Part shown: positions 35,787 through 48,400 of the stretch, one piece after another
How the letters are laid out: every line of letters starts with the position of its first letter
Position numbering within the stretch: position 1 is the stretch's first letter
Assembly: GCA_951230915.1 (NCBI GenBank)
Contig: OX579635.1
Coordinates: 2,790,001-2,854,000, forward strand
DNA length: 64,000 nt
Origin: Antitrichia curtipendula
Lineage: Eukaryota; Streptophyta; Bryopsida; Hypnales; Leucodontaceae
Reading direction: 5' to 3'
Notes under the pieces: generated by a model
Told to the model about the DNA's origin: nothing
What the model saw: only the letters and a program-made list of their open reading frames with translations
Databases searched by the model: none
Program-made: the position numbers and the translations under genes

Positions 35787-38700
35787 TCATATCTCAGCCT
35801 GGCGGGCCTGAGCAGCGGCAGTGCACTGATGCTGGTGGGCAGTCAGGGCATCTGCATACCGACGAAGGCGATGCCTGTCAATGTCAGACAGCAGTAGAGG
35901 AGGCTGAATTGGTAACGCTGCAGCCTCGACTACAAGAAAGTAAAGAAGTGCAGCAGCCTTCTCATAAGCAGAGGCTGCGTTTGTCATACTCCCCATGAAC
36001 TCATCCACCTGCGAAAACAAAAGAGCCCACCACAACACACATTCATGTCCATGCCATGTTACTTATGCCATAGCGCGCTACGCAGCGACAGTGGACATGC
36101 ATAAAAAGATAAACAGAAACTTCCTAAATGAGCAGAAAAGCAATTCTCTGAAAAATAATAAAGCAAACGGTAGGAGTAATTTCATGCGAGCAAGTTATAT
36201 AATCTGAAGTTGAGACGGATATTTCAGTACCGCGCCAGTCTTGCCGAGGGCAAGTGCTGTTTGAAAGATAAGCTCCATGGCATCCGGCATCTCTGCAGAC
36301 GCTGCAACCCATTGATCAACTCCAATAGTTTTGAGGGCAAGCATAATGGTGAATTATTCTTGCCAAACAACACTGGTCTTCACAACAGCTCCCACTCTAC
36401 ACCCACACTAGTCCACTAAGGATAACTCTCAGTTTGCAACTGTTCTTTAAGATGAGCCAAAATGACATTTCCTTATATAGCAGAAACCCAAAAATATAAT
36501 CAGGAACGGCAGACTTACCATCGCCAATATTGATATGCACTGCCAAGGATTCAGCCCGCTCAACCGCCAAAGCAAACTCCCGTTCCATTAGGGAACAAGT
36601 ATTTGCAACAGATCTTTCCTGGCTTTCAACATTTTCTGAACTACCCCTTCCTTTACTGCTTCCAGCGTTTTCAGAATCACCAACGGTTTCTGCCCAAGTT
36701 TGACAGACTCGAAGTGCCTCTTTCCAGATTGCTAGACACACAAGCTGGATTGAAAATGACTCGAGCCCCAGCCCGGCATTCATCTGCAGATAACAGTAAC
36801 CAAATTATAAGGTCCTCGCAAGTTCGCGTAATAAGGTCAATACAACTTTGACAGAACAAGGTTGACAGCAAGAAACTGAATGTTACAAAAAGAGGACAAT
36901 TGAAACAATGCTGACTGTTCACACAACCACCCGACATTTGCTGAGGAAACCGACCTACACTGATGTATCCTATCAGTGCGTAACATAACCAATTTACCAA
37001 AGTCACACTATTTTAAATATGTGCAGGCTGAAATATTTCTGTATTGCACTAATTTCCACGAAAAGTAAGTAAACTGTTGTGACACTAATGTTGCAGGTGA
37101 CAGTAATTTTGCACCCTCACTAATAGGATAAATGGATAGATTCAGTGTAATTAATTAAAAGAGTAATAGAGAAAAGAAAGATGCTTGAGAAGGCAGAAGC
37201 ATTCAGATGTCTTTCATGAAATATCACGGTAATGTACCTCCTCTGGAGGTATTCTCAAATGTCAGAAAAATAAACTATATTATTCAACCACATGAAATTA
37301 TTACTGTAAAGAAAACCAACCTTATCTGTGGCGAGTTCTGTAATGAGTCGTGCGCATCTCTGTAGAGAGGAAAGTCGCGTAGGTGGATGTTGCGAAGGGC
37401 CTTCAACCTCTGATGAGCTATGAGATGGAGCTGAACTATTACTAGCACCGCTACCAACTCCCCCAGAATTAGTTGTGCCCACATTCGCATTGTTTGCTTT
37501 ACTAGGGGAACTATTGATGCCCCTCCCTGTGTACTGGATCCCGCCAACATCCGAAGCGCTCATCGACATCGCAAGATTCTCCGTCGAGGTTATTGGAGCT
37601 GTCACGAGAACATACTCCCGTTCGATTGTGTCAATGGAGTCTCCCAATGCACCTGCAAACACAAACGAAACGAGCGTGCTAAGATGAATAATGAAAGGCC
37701 CATCGACCTAAGTCAAAATACATAAATGCAGAAAAACGTATTCATCGAGACACAATTGGACAAAAAGAGCGCAAACAGCTTAGGGCTTCAAGACTGTCAA
37801 CATATACCTCCAATAAAACAAAGAATGGTTCATAAAAAGGCCCTGTGCAAAATGCAAGGGAGAAAATAAACACCTTTCAGTCTCCCATACGAAGACTTCT
37901 GATAAGCACGAGCAATCACGGGAGGTGAAACTGAAACTCAATTGAAAAAAAGGTGAGAACCTTAGAAGAATCATTGAAACAATATAAAAAAAGACTAGAT
38001 AACATTAAGTGATGCCTGTCACAGGAACATCACAATCCCGTGACGCTTTCATTGTCAGAAAATTGACAATCGTCTTTGCTTGTTCATGGAACAAGCAAAA
38101 GTAATGATGCTCTCATAGATCCCCAATACTGTCAATTAGAGGAAGACCTAATCCGCACCCATCAAATCAGACAGTCACTAGCTTCGAAGATAGAAAATGA
38201 AGAGGTATCGATTGCTAGAACACAGCATCTCGTACCAGATTATAAAATTCCTCCTTAAAATTTTAAAAGTAAAGCTAAATGTGCAGTGCATATGGAAGTA
38301 AGCATACAACGAAAATGAGGAGTGTGAAGGATAGCTTCATGGGAAGTTGTACCCCTACCTTTAGTAGAAGAACCAGAATGATAATCAGCTTCTAAAACTG
38401 CGCTTTCTTCAGCGCCATGGTACAGAATTCTTGATCTGTCGTCAATATGATCTGCAGCAGGAAAGCCCATCCGAGCTGGGGGTGAATGACCTGCATCAAT
38501 TTTCCTCCCGGTAGGCGGAAGGAATGGGCTGCTGGTCGGTGACGTCGTGAACATGGGACGTCTCGAGAAAGGCGATTTTCCATCCACAGAGCCTTGTTGC
38601 TCATCGTCGAGTGGAAATTGAAAGCAATTCTCTTCAGAGTTTTCGCTTGCTTCACCAGTGCCTCCAGAAATACTCCCGCCTGCTTGAATATCCTCTGCCT

Positions 38701-40958
38701 TGGGTCTGAAAGCGACAGTGATACCTCTTAAACTACATAAAATTGGTTTTCCACATAATTGAAGCCAAAACTAGGACCATGTATAATCTACCTAGGAGTA
38801 GGTTGATCAAAATTCAACTTAGATAGGAACAAAGAATACCTCATTGCTTCCATGAAAGGGTGAGCGAAAAACTCCTCAAAGGCCAATCGTTCAACTGTCC
38901 AATATCTCACAAGAGTCAGAGAGCATACGTAAGCTACTGCATTATCAAAAACAGGATTTCGACAGAATGTTCGCAGCAAATTGTATTCAAGGAATTTGAT
39001 AGCTAGGAGCCTCTCTCCTTGAGCTGCACTGTAATCCCCAAACCCCAGCTTGGAAGCCTAAGTTACATATGTTTACAGCTCCACACAACTCTACTTTGAG
39101 TGAAAAGTAAGACACACCAGGGTCTCTTCGCAGCAACTTGCGGCACATGTCAAGACAGTCGGGGTGTAACTGGGACGAGACTTCATCTGGAAAGCGAATT
39201 TCAGTCGACTTTATGATATTTTGAAGCAACTGGCTCAGGACAGAAACACCAAGGGCAAATGTTAGAACTTAATTTGCAGCTTAATATGCAGCCCTCATTG
39301 ATTCCTCTCATGTTACAAAGAAAGCGATGCAAGAATGGGGGAAAAAGGCATCGATTTGAACGAGACCAAAGAGGCATGGCAAGCACCTGAACATGGTTGT
39401 TCCCACTGAAGGGAGGTCGTCCTGTCACCAATTGGTAAAGAATGGCACCCACACTCCAAAGATCTGCCTGCAAGGGACCCCAAATTTACAAATCAAACCC
39501 ATATGAGAAACTCATCAAAATTTCACAAAGATACCTTGGACGCAACAAACTCGTCATGACGTGTCACATTTGCCGCAACCTCGACTACTAACGTGACAAC
39601 TAAATAAGAAAGCGCAATGATGCACGTTCGACCTAACAAACGTTATCAGATGTTACCCCACAGATGTAATCACATTCACGCATGTTACATTCAAGCGAAA
39701 ACCTGGTCACAAAGTTTCCTGGCAAAAACACGACAAAAGGCGTGACGGAAACCCTAGTAATCCACATATAAAAATACCTTTGACAAAGAACATAAAGATC
39801 TTTCTCTAAAAAGACTGAATTCTAGAGAAAGAACGTGTACCTTTGCATCGTATCTCTTTGACTGAAGAATCTCCGGAGCCATGTACAAAGGAGAGCCACA
39901 CAAGGTCTCCGCCATGCCCTGCGGCATTAATGACCTAGCAAATCCGAAGTCGGCGATCTTTAGCACAGCATGATCGTCGTTTGTAGACAGCAGCAGATTC
40001 TGCAAGGCGGTGAAAGGATCTGGTGTCAGAAACCCGTGAAGTGTAAAAAATATATGACTTGCATGAGACGTTTAAGAAATTCCGACAACACCATAATAAG
40101 AAAGACACTTAACGTCGGTAATCAACCCAAAGCTAAAATTGACGACGCACCCTAAATTCTCAATCCATAACCAGCAAACACGAAATTACAGCTCCACCAG
40201 CATGACTGCAGAAAGTCAATTACTACCAACCTGAGGCTTAAGGTCACGGTGGATCAAGTTATTATTCCGTAGAACCTGCAGCCCATCTCCTGAAACAAAC
40301 GAACAATAATAATTTAGCCATGGTTTCGCTTCAACTCGCAAGAGTCCCACCGAATTATCTCCGAAATTGACAAACAGGAACAGCCTTTACAAAAATCACC
40401 CTCATACCGAGCTGCCGCATGAAGTGCCGAGCCACCACTTCCGTCACCTTGCCATAGCGCTGAATGTACGCGGCCAAATCGCCCCCAGCGCAGTACTCCA
40501 ACACCAAATAGATTCTATTCTGACCCTGCACCCGCTCCCTCCTCACCCCCGTCAACCAAAAGACACCAACCCTGCTCTCTTTCTCTCTCTCCAATTAGGG
40601 TTCCCCGACCACACACACACACAACCCTAACCCTCCCACTCACCTCGACGATGTCGTGCAAGCGGATGATATTGGGATGATCAGTACGCTGCAAGATGGC
40701 AATCTCGCTCCGCAAACTCTCCTGCAACTTCTTGTTCAGCCTCTCGGTGGCAATCTCCTTGATGGCCACTTGAAACCCCGGGTGCTGCCTGTGATGCGCC
40801 TTCCACACCACCGCGAAACTGCCCGCGCCAATCTGCTCCGTCACAATGTACTCCCCGATCAGGCGCTGCTGACCACCCCCGCCGCTGCTCAGGTGCTGTC
40901 CCATGTGCGAATTGCCATGATGATGATGAGGAGTCCCAAGCCCGAGTCGCCCCGCCAT
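35787..40958 (-). CDS. ATG1 autophagy-initiating Ser/Thr protein kinase
   Basis: Twelve exons on the minus strand: 40644-40958, 40408-40525, 40231-40289, 39841-39999, 39387-39467, 39118-39229, 38840-38894, 38359-38705, 37321-37652, 36519-36783, 36231-36292 and 35787-36008. All junctions agree in phase and give 708 residues. ATG1 with ATG13 forms the kinase complex that starts autophagosome formation. The kinase domain spans about 35-295: glycine loop IGAGSF (43-48), VAIK lysine 67, HRDLKPQN with catalytic D160, DFG at 181-183, activation-loop threonine near 196 in ETLCGSP, and APE at 205-207. The acidic, Ser/Pro/Gly-rich middle (about 300-520) fits a disordered linker. The last 190 residues are helical and match the ATG13-binding tandem MIT region. 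The ATG at 40958 was chosen over an upstream TTG; the N-terminus carries a run of four histidines. Intron 1 has a short CA repeat. Confidence 0.95.
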
Positions 40959-42929
40959 CGCCAAAACTCGCCCGGCGATTCAAAATTCGGCAACCAAACC
41001 GATTGCGAGGGCTTCAACGGGACAGAGTAAGTAGGACTTTCCTGTTCCGATGAGGTCGAATTGGAAGGGATGCTGCTGTTCTAAGTCTAATTCTAAGCCC
41101 CGCCGCTACGGCTTGGGAATTGCACCCATGCAATTGTCGCCGTCGTCACCCTGGATGGAAGAGATCGTGGGGAAAGGGCTATCAATCGCGCCTCCCTCGC
41201 AATGTTCCGTTTCCCTGCACCGACATGTCTGCTTGAAGTATGCGTATGCGTGCCCCACGGTCGTGGATGGGGCCGTGGTCGTAGGCGACCCTTAGGGGGA
41301 GGGCCTCATCCCGTGTGAGGATGAAAGCTCGGTGGATGAAAGTGGTGGATGCGTTCAGTTCTTCATTCTCGTCTCTGCTTTCATCTGGAGTTACAGGGCT
41401 GGGAAGCCGTAGAACCACCAAAAAACGCCACTTTTGTTGCCCCTAGTGTGCTTATTACCGCTAAGTTACCTCTGAAATGATAAAAAAATTTAAAGCCTCC
41501 TCGAGAGAGCCGAAAGGCGCAGGGCAAAGCGAAGAAAGTGCATCAGAAAAGTTGGGCCAGATTGTTTGGATGCCATCCTGACACCAAAGGCTGCATTTCA
41601 GTCATTTTAGTGTCATTTTATCCACACTGAGTTGGTATGGAGGTTGGCACCAAATTAACTTAATAGCATCTCCATGCACCATCTTGACACCATATTCACA
41701 TGCCTTGAATTTTCACTCAATGGGTGAAGACCAGGAATCTTTGTAAACTTATGGCCTCTATGGGCCTGAAAACAAACAAGCAGTTGAGACGATAGAAATG
41801 TTGAGACCATAAAATAAGTAAAAAAATTATTATTATAAATAATTCATGGTCTTTGACCCCAATGCGGAGTTTTGTTCCACACAGCACTTTTCTTGTTTCT
41901 GAATATAATAAAGCGCATGGCATTGAGGTTAAAGACCCCTAAGTGAAAAACAATTCAAGTTGTTCATTGATTTAGAAACACTCATGCAATGTTTCTATAA
42001 ATTAAATTTTTTGAGTTAAAAGCATTGAGTACTAGGACGTGTTACTAGACTCCCTTTAACAAGACACCTTAATTTGAAGCAAAAAATGCTTCAATTCTCA
42101 TTTGTTGCTTCAAAGAACTCTTTGACTCCTATTCCCATTGATTGCTCATGAGAGCTTGTAGGGGATATGTGAATGTTAGCGGTCATTCAAGGCCAAAACA
42201 TAAGCGCTTGTAAATGAGAGGTGGTGCTTTTAAGTGTATTTCAAAATGGATGATGGCACTTTGACTTCCCTTGAAGTGAGATTTTGCACCCACTTTCTTA
42301 GGGGTGCTTATTGTATAGATTCATCTAGGTTATGTATTTATGCAATTTTGGAGGTAGAAATGGGTTTAGTACAGGTTGTTCAGAGCTTTCCAAATGTATT
42401 GGAGAACTTTGCAATCCAACCAGCCCTTCTTTTTTCAGTTTTGGGCTGTAGCCAGGGTGGCTACAGTCCTCCCTTTCCATGATGCCCACATGGCGAGGGC
42501 CACAATTTCTTTTGAGAATTGTACTGGCGATGGGTTGTCTTTTAAAGGATTAATGTGGCACAATTTGTTTGCAAGTAGGGACATAATCTGGCACTTTCAA
42601 AAAATGTTTTTGAGGTACATAAGCAAAAAAAATTTAAGTGGAGAGAAATTCTGGCACTTTGGAGATTTGGTACTAAAAAAAAGAAGGCGAATTTATAAGC
42701 TGCTCTAGTTGGCTTTAGGCACCATCTAAAACTCCATGTAATGAAGAATTCAAGTACTTTTTATTTCCACAATATGAATTTCATACATCATAATGTAAGG
42801 AAAATTTTCATTCATAAATAGTCTTCATAGATACAAACAGCCAAGCCAAGGGCCATCCACTAAAGACAAGGTCCTAGATCAAGCATGGCTCTTGGACTCT
42901 AGACATACCCACTAACCATGAAACTGAGC
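40959..42929. other. Shared 5' flank of ATG1 and 3' flank of the hAT gene
   Basis: Up to about 41.4 kb the DNA is GC-rich and probably holds the ATG1 promoter and 5' UTR. A plus-strand 81-codon frame (41050-41295) has no family motif. From 41.5 kb the sequence is AT-rich. The sequence GGGCCAGATTG near 41551 recurs in inverse near 48460 beyond the hAT gene and could mark the borders of the hAT transposon. Confidence 0.4.
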
Positions 42930-45900
42930 TCAAAGCCCATAACGGCGGTCTGCTCCTTCCGCCCACAGATTAAATGCATCATCATAAGGAAAATTTTCTA
43001 AGGTGAAAATTTTCTGAGAATACATACCGACTACACACTCTAAATTAGTGTCTAGGGAATTCCTCAACTTGTTTTTGAGAAATGCCAAGGAACTGAAACA
43101 CCTCTCATCTTCAACAGAACCTAGGACTTGCACAATTGCCACTTCAGCCAACTTGTAATACTTTGGGAATGCTTTGACTCTAAGAACGGTGCAAGAATCC
43201 AAATAACGCCACAAACGGGTTAAAGGGTTTAGGTCAAAAGGGGGTTCTATATGCTTTTTTGAATTATTCAACATGGCTAGTTTGAACAATCCTTGCTCAG
43301 TCTCCAGCTTGTGACGATCTAAAATAGGAGGGATTAGCTGCTCGACCTTCTCCACTTCGATCAATTTCGGCTCACAGTAGTAGGACATAATAACAGCCAA
43401 GTGCTTGGGAAAACATTCCTCAGCTTCACCCTGCAACCAATACTGAAGGTACACAATACCAAGGGCATCCATAATATGATGAGAAGGAAAACGGGTGTCT
43501 AGCTCCCTCAATAGCTGTCGGGCTGCCCCTGTACAAAACATGTATATGTCAAACAACTTAGTGATACAAATACATTTAAGCTAAATTACATAACTAGACA
43601 ATTCTTTACCTCAAAACAAAAACTAAACCAAAGCTAAAACACCAAGCAGCCTTCACTAAAATACATCAGTTCTTCACTTCTACCTCAAAACTAGAAAATT
43701 TAGAGTGTAACATTGAGCAACCTCCAATAAGGATTTCAAGTATACCCATTGTTTATTATTTTCAAACTAAAACAACATTTGTGATAAAAGCATACTTCAA
43801 GAAACCCAAAAAATTATAACAACAAGCCTAGCAAGTCTGAACCTTCCAGTAGCAGCTTTAAATTACAGATGTACACTTGAATGAGACTTAAAATACATGA
43901 ATTTGAATCAGATTTGAAATATAATACCCACAAAAATCCACTAGAAAGGCTACCAAGAAAAATATGGACAAGGCATGAGTTACATACTTGTGCATTGTGT
44001 CTTCACTGTTGTGACTAGAGCTGCATAGACATCTCTATCTACAGGTGATCCTTCATGTGTAACCCACACTTTCTCCCCATTAGCAACAAATACCAGTTGA
44101 GCAGATTCATCATTCAAATCAGACACCCACTTTATGTGGATCTGATTGTGAGAACACTCCAAAATGTTCTTAAAGGCCCAAAATTCGTCTGCAACAAATG
44201 CAGTGACCTTGTCGACATATAGCATGTAAAGTTGTCCCTCTGCTATTTTTAAAGCAGCTACAAAGTCACAGATGTAGACATCTCGTTTTTGAGCAAAGGT
44301 GACTAACAAATCTATACTTTCCAAAAGGGGCATGAGAGCGGTCATCCCCAGGAGTGCGTATGGATCTAGCATCAAACTCAAACATTTCTGCAAAACAAGG
44401 AAAAATTCAGTTGAAAATGATGAACAAATATACTTGTATTGATAATGGAGGCAGATAATGGATATACTGCAGCAAGCCAAAATAGAGTTCTTAGTAGCTA
44501 GACCTGCAAATTCAAAGATGATTTGACAATCGGTTACTGGGTTAATCCTTCCAGCTCAGCTCTTGATTTGATAAAGTGGAAACGAGATTAGGAGTTCAAA
44601 GAGCTGGGATAAGATAGACTGAAGCTTTTGTTTTATTGTCCCACTCGTTTTACTGTCCTACTCTGAAGCTTTCGTTTTAGTGCATCTTCAGGGTGGAAAC
44701 TAATCAAAAATCAAACTATAAAATTGTTTGCAGATGAATCAAACAATTGCTACCTAATCACAATGGGAATAAAACATAGTCATATTGCTCCATGATTCAA
44801 CAAAGCGGTGACTTGAAAAGCAACCGAAATCCACAGCTGGAAAACAAAGATATAAGTTCTACAAAGAAGAGTCATACTTCAGCAGCGTCGTTTTTCCCAC
44901 GTCAGCCTTCATCTTCGCAAGCAGGGTCCTGTAGTCAGCTAACAACCTCCTCAGTGGCTCCAACAGGGACACCCATCGAGTAGAAACTTGGAGAAGGGGT
45001 TTCAGACCTTTTGTCTCCATAACTTCTGCAAGTTTTTGATATTCGCACAGTCGCTTAGGACTCTTGCTGAAGTAGGAGTGTACTTTTTGAATGACTTGTT
45101 CTATAACTCCGAAGATTGGTAGCGCAGATAAAGACTTTGCTGCAAGGTTGCAGCGGTGGGCCATGCAATGGACCCCAATGCAGAAAGGTGCATACTTCGT
45201 CTTTATTTGAGTCGTCACACCACTTCGAACACCCTGGAAGGTGCTGACTCCGTCAGCACCAAAACAAATCAATTTCCGTGAGATCTGCTCCATCGTGAGA
45301 TCACCTCCAGAGTGAAGGGCCTTCATGATGACAAGTGTTAAGCTGTCTGATCCAACACCGTCGACCAGTCGCTGTAGAGAAATCAAGTGTAGGACTCTTA
45401 TGTAGTTTTCCACCACATATGCATGAATACAAATCCAACTCCCATTGTCTATGGTGGTGACTTCGTCACACGTGAGGGCAACAAAGTGAGCCCCAAAGAT
45501 CTTCTTCTTCATTGCATCTTTTACTTGGCAATAGATGTTTGTAGCCATTTGCCACCCTGAGCTATCACTCCAATGCATTTTTGGCAAGTTTGGTACGTTT
45601 AAAAACGCGTACAAAGCTTGCCTTTCCTCGTACTCTACCATTGGGCGGCCTGATGACATGATTTGAAAAATTGTGCACAGTTGCACTATTTTTTTTGAAC
45701 GTGCCATAGAAGTAGCTATATTCACCTGCTGAAGGATTGAGGTCGGCTGCCTGGTTGCAAAGTGCCTCAAGTTTATCTGATGCCGGCTAGTCTTGGACAC
45801 ATACCACTCCCCAAACTTTACCTTATACTTTGGCATGTCAAAGGCTGCTTTCCTCCTCCCTTCGTGCTTTTGGAGCGTGTCCCACTTTGGACCTAAAATT

Positions 45901-46805
45901 GTGGGTTTCTTCTCAAAAGTTGAACACACAGTATACTTGACAAGATGGACATGGCCATCAGTCCCTCGGATTGGCTCTGCCCAGACCAACTTTGCAGCCC
46001 ATTCGTTTTGAAATCTCCGAGTCCGATCATAGTTCATCTTCGTTTTCTTTGCTGGAGGTATCACTTGGAAGTCATCGTCAGATTCCAAGTCTTCTTCTCC
46101 ATCAGAAATCTCAACCAAGTCTTCCCTCAACTGACGATGTATTTCGTGAGCTCCCTGTGCTGATCGGCTACTACTGGAACTCCCTCTCTGCAACAAGTTT
46201 GGAGGCACTGTATCTAGAGATACAATCCTCAAGGAGATATTTCTTGAAGACCCAGTAGACCTCGGATCTGATGGCATAGAATCAGAGAGGAGATGAAGGG
46301 GTTGTGCACTGCTGGGATTTCTTGAACTTGTAAAGAATCGGGCTATTGAAGTCGCCTCTCTTGCATTGCGACGAGCCTGGCTGTCTTCTTCACACACAGC
46401 CTTCCCCTTCAATAGACGGCGACGGAGAACAGCTTCTTGCTCGACCTTGCGAGCCTCAACCCGAGAAGCCCTGGCTGCAACAGAGGTCGAAATTGCACCA
46501 GAGACTAGGAAGTCTTGCATGATGGTGTCTTCAGCCGACAGATCTTGCATGCCGATCTCTTCTACCCTATGCATGCCAATGTTTTCCACCTCCTGCAAGC
46601 CGGCCTCACCGACCTTACTCAAGCTGACCTCACCGACCTTCAGCAAGCTCACCACACCCACCTTCAGCAAGCTGACCTCACCCACGTTCAGCAAGCCGAC
46701 CTCACCCACGTTCAGCATGACAGTGTCTTGAACCTCCTGGAGTCTGATCTCTCTTCCACCGAAACTATGCCCCTCCAACTCTCGACAGACAGCTTCCTCA
46801 CCCAT
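42930..46805 (-). CDS. hAT-superfamily transposase-like protein
   Basis: Likely three exons on the minus strand: about 44901-46805, 43988-44387 and 42930-43528, giving about 967 residues. The C-terminal part (VLGSVEDERCFSSLAF to ENFPYDDAFNLW) is the hAT dimerisation region. The middle has the RNase H-like core typical of the group: ALTCDEVTT, ICFGADGVSTFQGVRSGV and VHCMAHRCNLA. It resembles the plant and animal ZNF862/KIAA1586-like hAT proteins, but without a visible BED zinc finger. Residues 22-87 form an unusual run of eight-residue repeats (LLKVGEVS type). A Ser-rich acidic segment with a PPAKKTK basic signal follows. The exon 1 end is unsure: the good donor at the end of the frame gives a wrong phase, whereas a weak donor (GTGGGA) at 44900 keeps the frame. 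It may be an active element, a decaying one or a domesticated gene; no clear terminal repeats were found. Confidence 0.83.
46545..46742 (-). repeat. 24-bp coding minisatellite in the hAT gene
   Basis: About eight 24-base units encode residues 22-87 of the hAT protein with the consensus L-(L/S)-(N/K)-V-G-E-V-(S/G). The central units (for example LLKVGEVS) are nearly identical and the flanking ones (LQEVENIG, MHRVEEIG) more divergent, a pattern expected for repeat growth from the centre. Confidence 0.85.
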
Positions 46806-48400
46806 CTTTGAAAAATATACAGAAGTTTGGCAATCAGAAGTACTGAAAACGGAAAGCTAAACACCACAGATCAAAACTAAGAATCACTATTGCCGTTGGT
46901 GAGCAAGTCGAACCATGGCATTTCCTAACACATAAAAATTGTAACACTAACTACCACCTCTGGCGAGCTTCTTTCAAACCATGGCATTCTAGACAATACC
47001 CACAACCAGAAACAAAACTCACACAACAAACAGAGAGCAATACACAAGTTTCGCGATCTGGAACTCATTGCAAGAGAGGGGTGTGTGAGAGGAAAGAGAA
47101 TGATTCATCATACAATAATATAAGCCACCGATGCCTGTACAAACTAACAAGCCAACGAAATGAATTGCCATCAAACAGAAATCGTCTCCGAAATTGGGAG
47201 ATCTCCATCGCAGTAATGCCCGAAGCACTGGACCTCCTTCTGCGCTTCCCCTGACGGGAGTCCCCTCTGCGGCGCCCCTCTGCAGTGCCTTGAAAGAGTT
47301 CCCGACGCGCCACCTTCAAGGCTTCAACTAACCAAACTTTGAATGAGGATGAACGGCTCGGTAGCACCGTACTGGCAAGGCGATTAGCCTCTGAGCGCCC
47401 CAGCGTGGCAACGAGAGGATGAAAACCTGATCGGAGTCTAGGTGAATCACCGGTGAATTACTACAGGACTTCCTGACCCATACCTTACTCCTACTGATAA
47501 GCCCTTCTAGATTCTGGAACTTGCCCGATACAGTCTGGAATCCACAACTCGCATTTGCATGGCCATCACTCAAATTGTCCAGCACTCAGTTCCAAAGCGG
47601 ACAATCCTGTATCATCCAGTGAATGTCGGATCAATGGCAGCACGCAAAACCTGAACCCCGTTTCTTTTTGAAACCCTAATATTTCAAAGAAGATTTGTTA
47701 TCAAATCCAGTTCTAATACTTTGCGCTCAAATCAAGTTCAAAAGATCTGAACTTTAGATCTCAAGCACAATGTGCTCTTTAAAAATTGAATTGTACTAAG
47801 CAGCTGTACCACGCAACCTCGTCTCCTTTATCACCTCGATCAGCAAGAAGTCAGTGAATCACCTGGATGGAATGACCCAAGCACTTGGCCAGTGGCGCAG
47901 ACACGCGATCGAAGAAGGGCTGGTTACGACCAGCTTACGAGTTACTGGATCCTACTCGTCGAAAAACATCTCCCCCACCGTTGCTGGACTGCCGCAATGT
48001 CTTGACTTAGGACATTTGAAAGCGTCGTTGCATTCTCCGCGTGCTTTGTGTGCCGCCTCCATCTGCAAACGATGTCTTCAAACCCCCCCGACGTTGGCTC
48101 ATCTGCAAACGCCTTCATTGTGAACCCTGTTGCGATTAGTTGAACTAACAGTCTGGCGATTCGGCGATCAATGCAACTAACAGTCTGGCTATGAACAGAG
48201 GTGCAGGTTCAACTAACCAGGCGACGAGAACAAGGCATCCAAAGCCACAACGGCGATGGCGGAGCTGGGAGAGCGGCAATCTGGCGTTCGAATTTCAAAT
48301 GGGCGCGCGGCAGAGTCGATAAAGTGGGCGATCGCGCGGGCTAGGGTTGGGGCTACCTGGCCACACCCTCTGTACCCTAGGCCGCCATCTGGCTTTTTAT
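46806..48400. other. 5' leader / promoter side of the hAT gene
   Basis: Balanced to GC-rich DNA upstream of the hAT start codon. Minus-strand open frames at 47065-47367 and 47328-47585 have basic, low-complexity products and no known motif; they may be upstream exons or UTR. Direct repeats of a CAACTAACAGTCTGGC motif occur near 48140 and 48172. A GC-rich island ends abruptly at about 48.39 kb, where AT-rich sequence begins. Confidence 0.4.

Noticed and set aside
40681..40983. 100-codon minus-strand frame over ATG1 exon 1
   Set aside because: It is a shifted frame of the kinase exon and contains no kinase motifs.
41923..41942. GGTTAAAGACCCCTAAGTG as another TTAA-element end
   Set aside because: The bases after TTAA do not begin with the CCC terminus of the family and no inverse partner is present.
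45793..46811. Plus-strand open frames over the hAT exon
   Set aside because: They mirror the hAT coding strand, and their repeats are the complement of the 24-base coding repeat.
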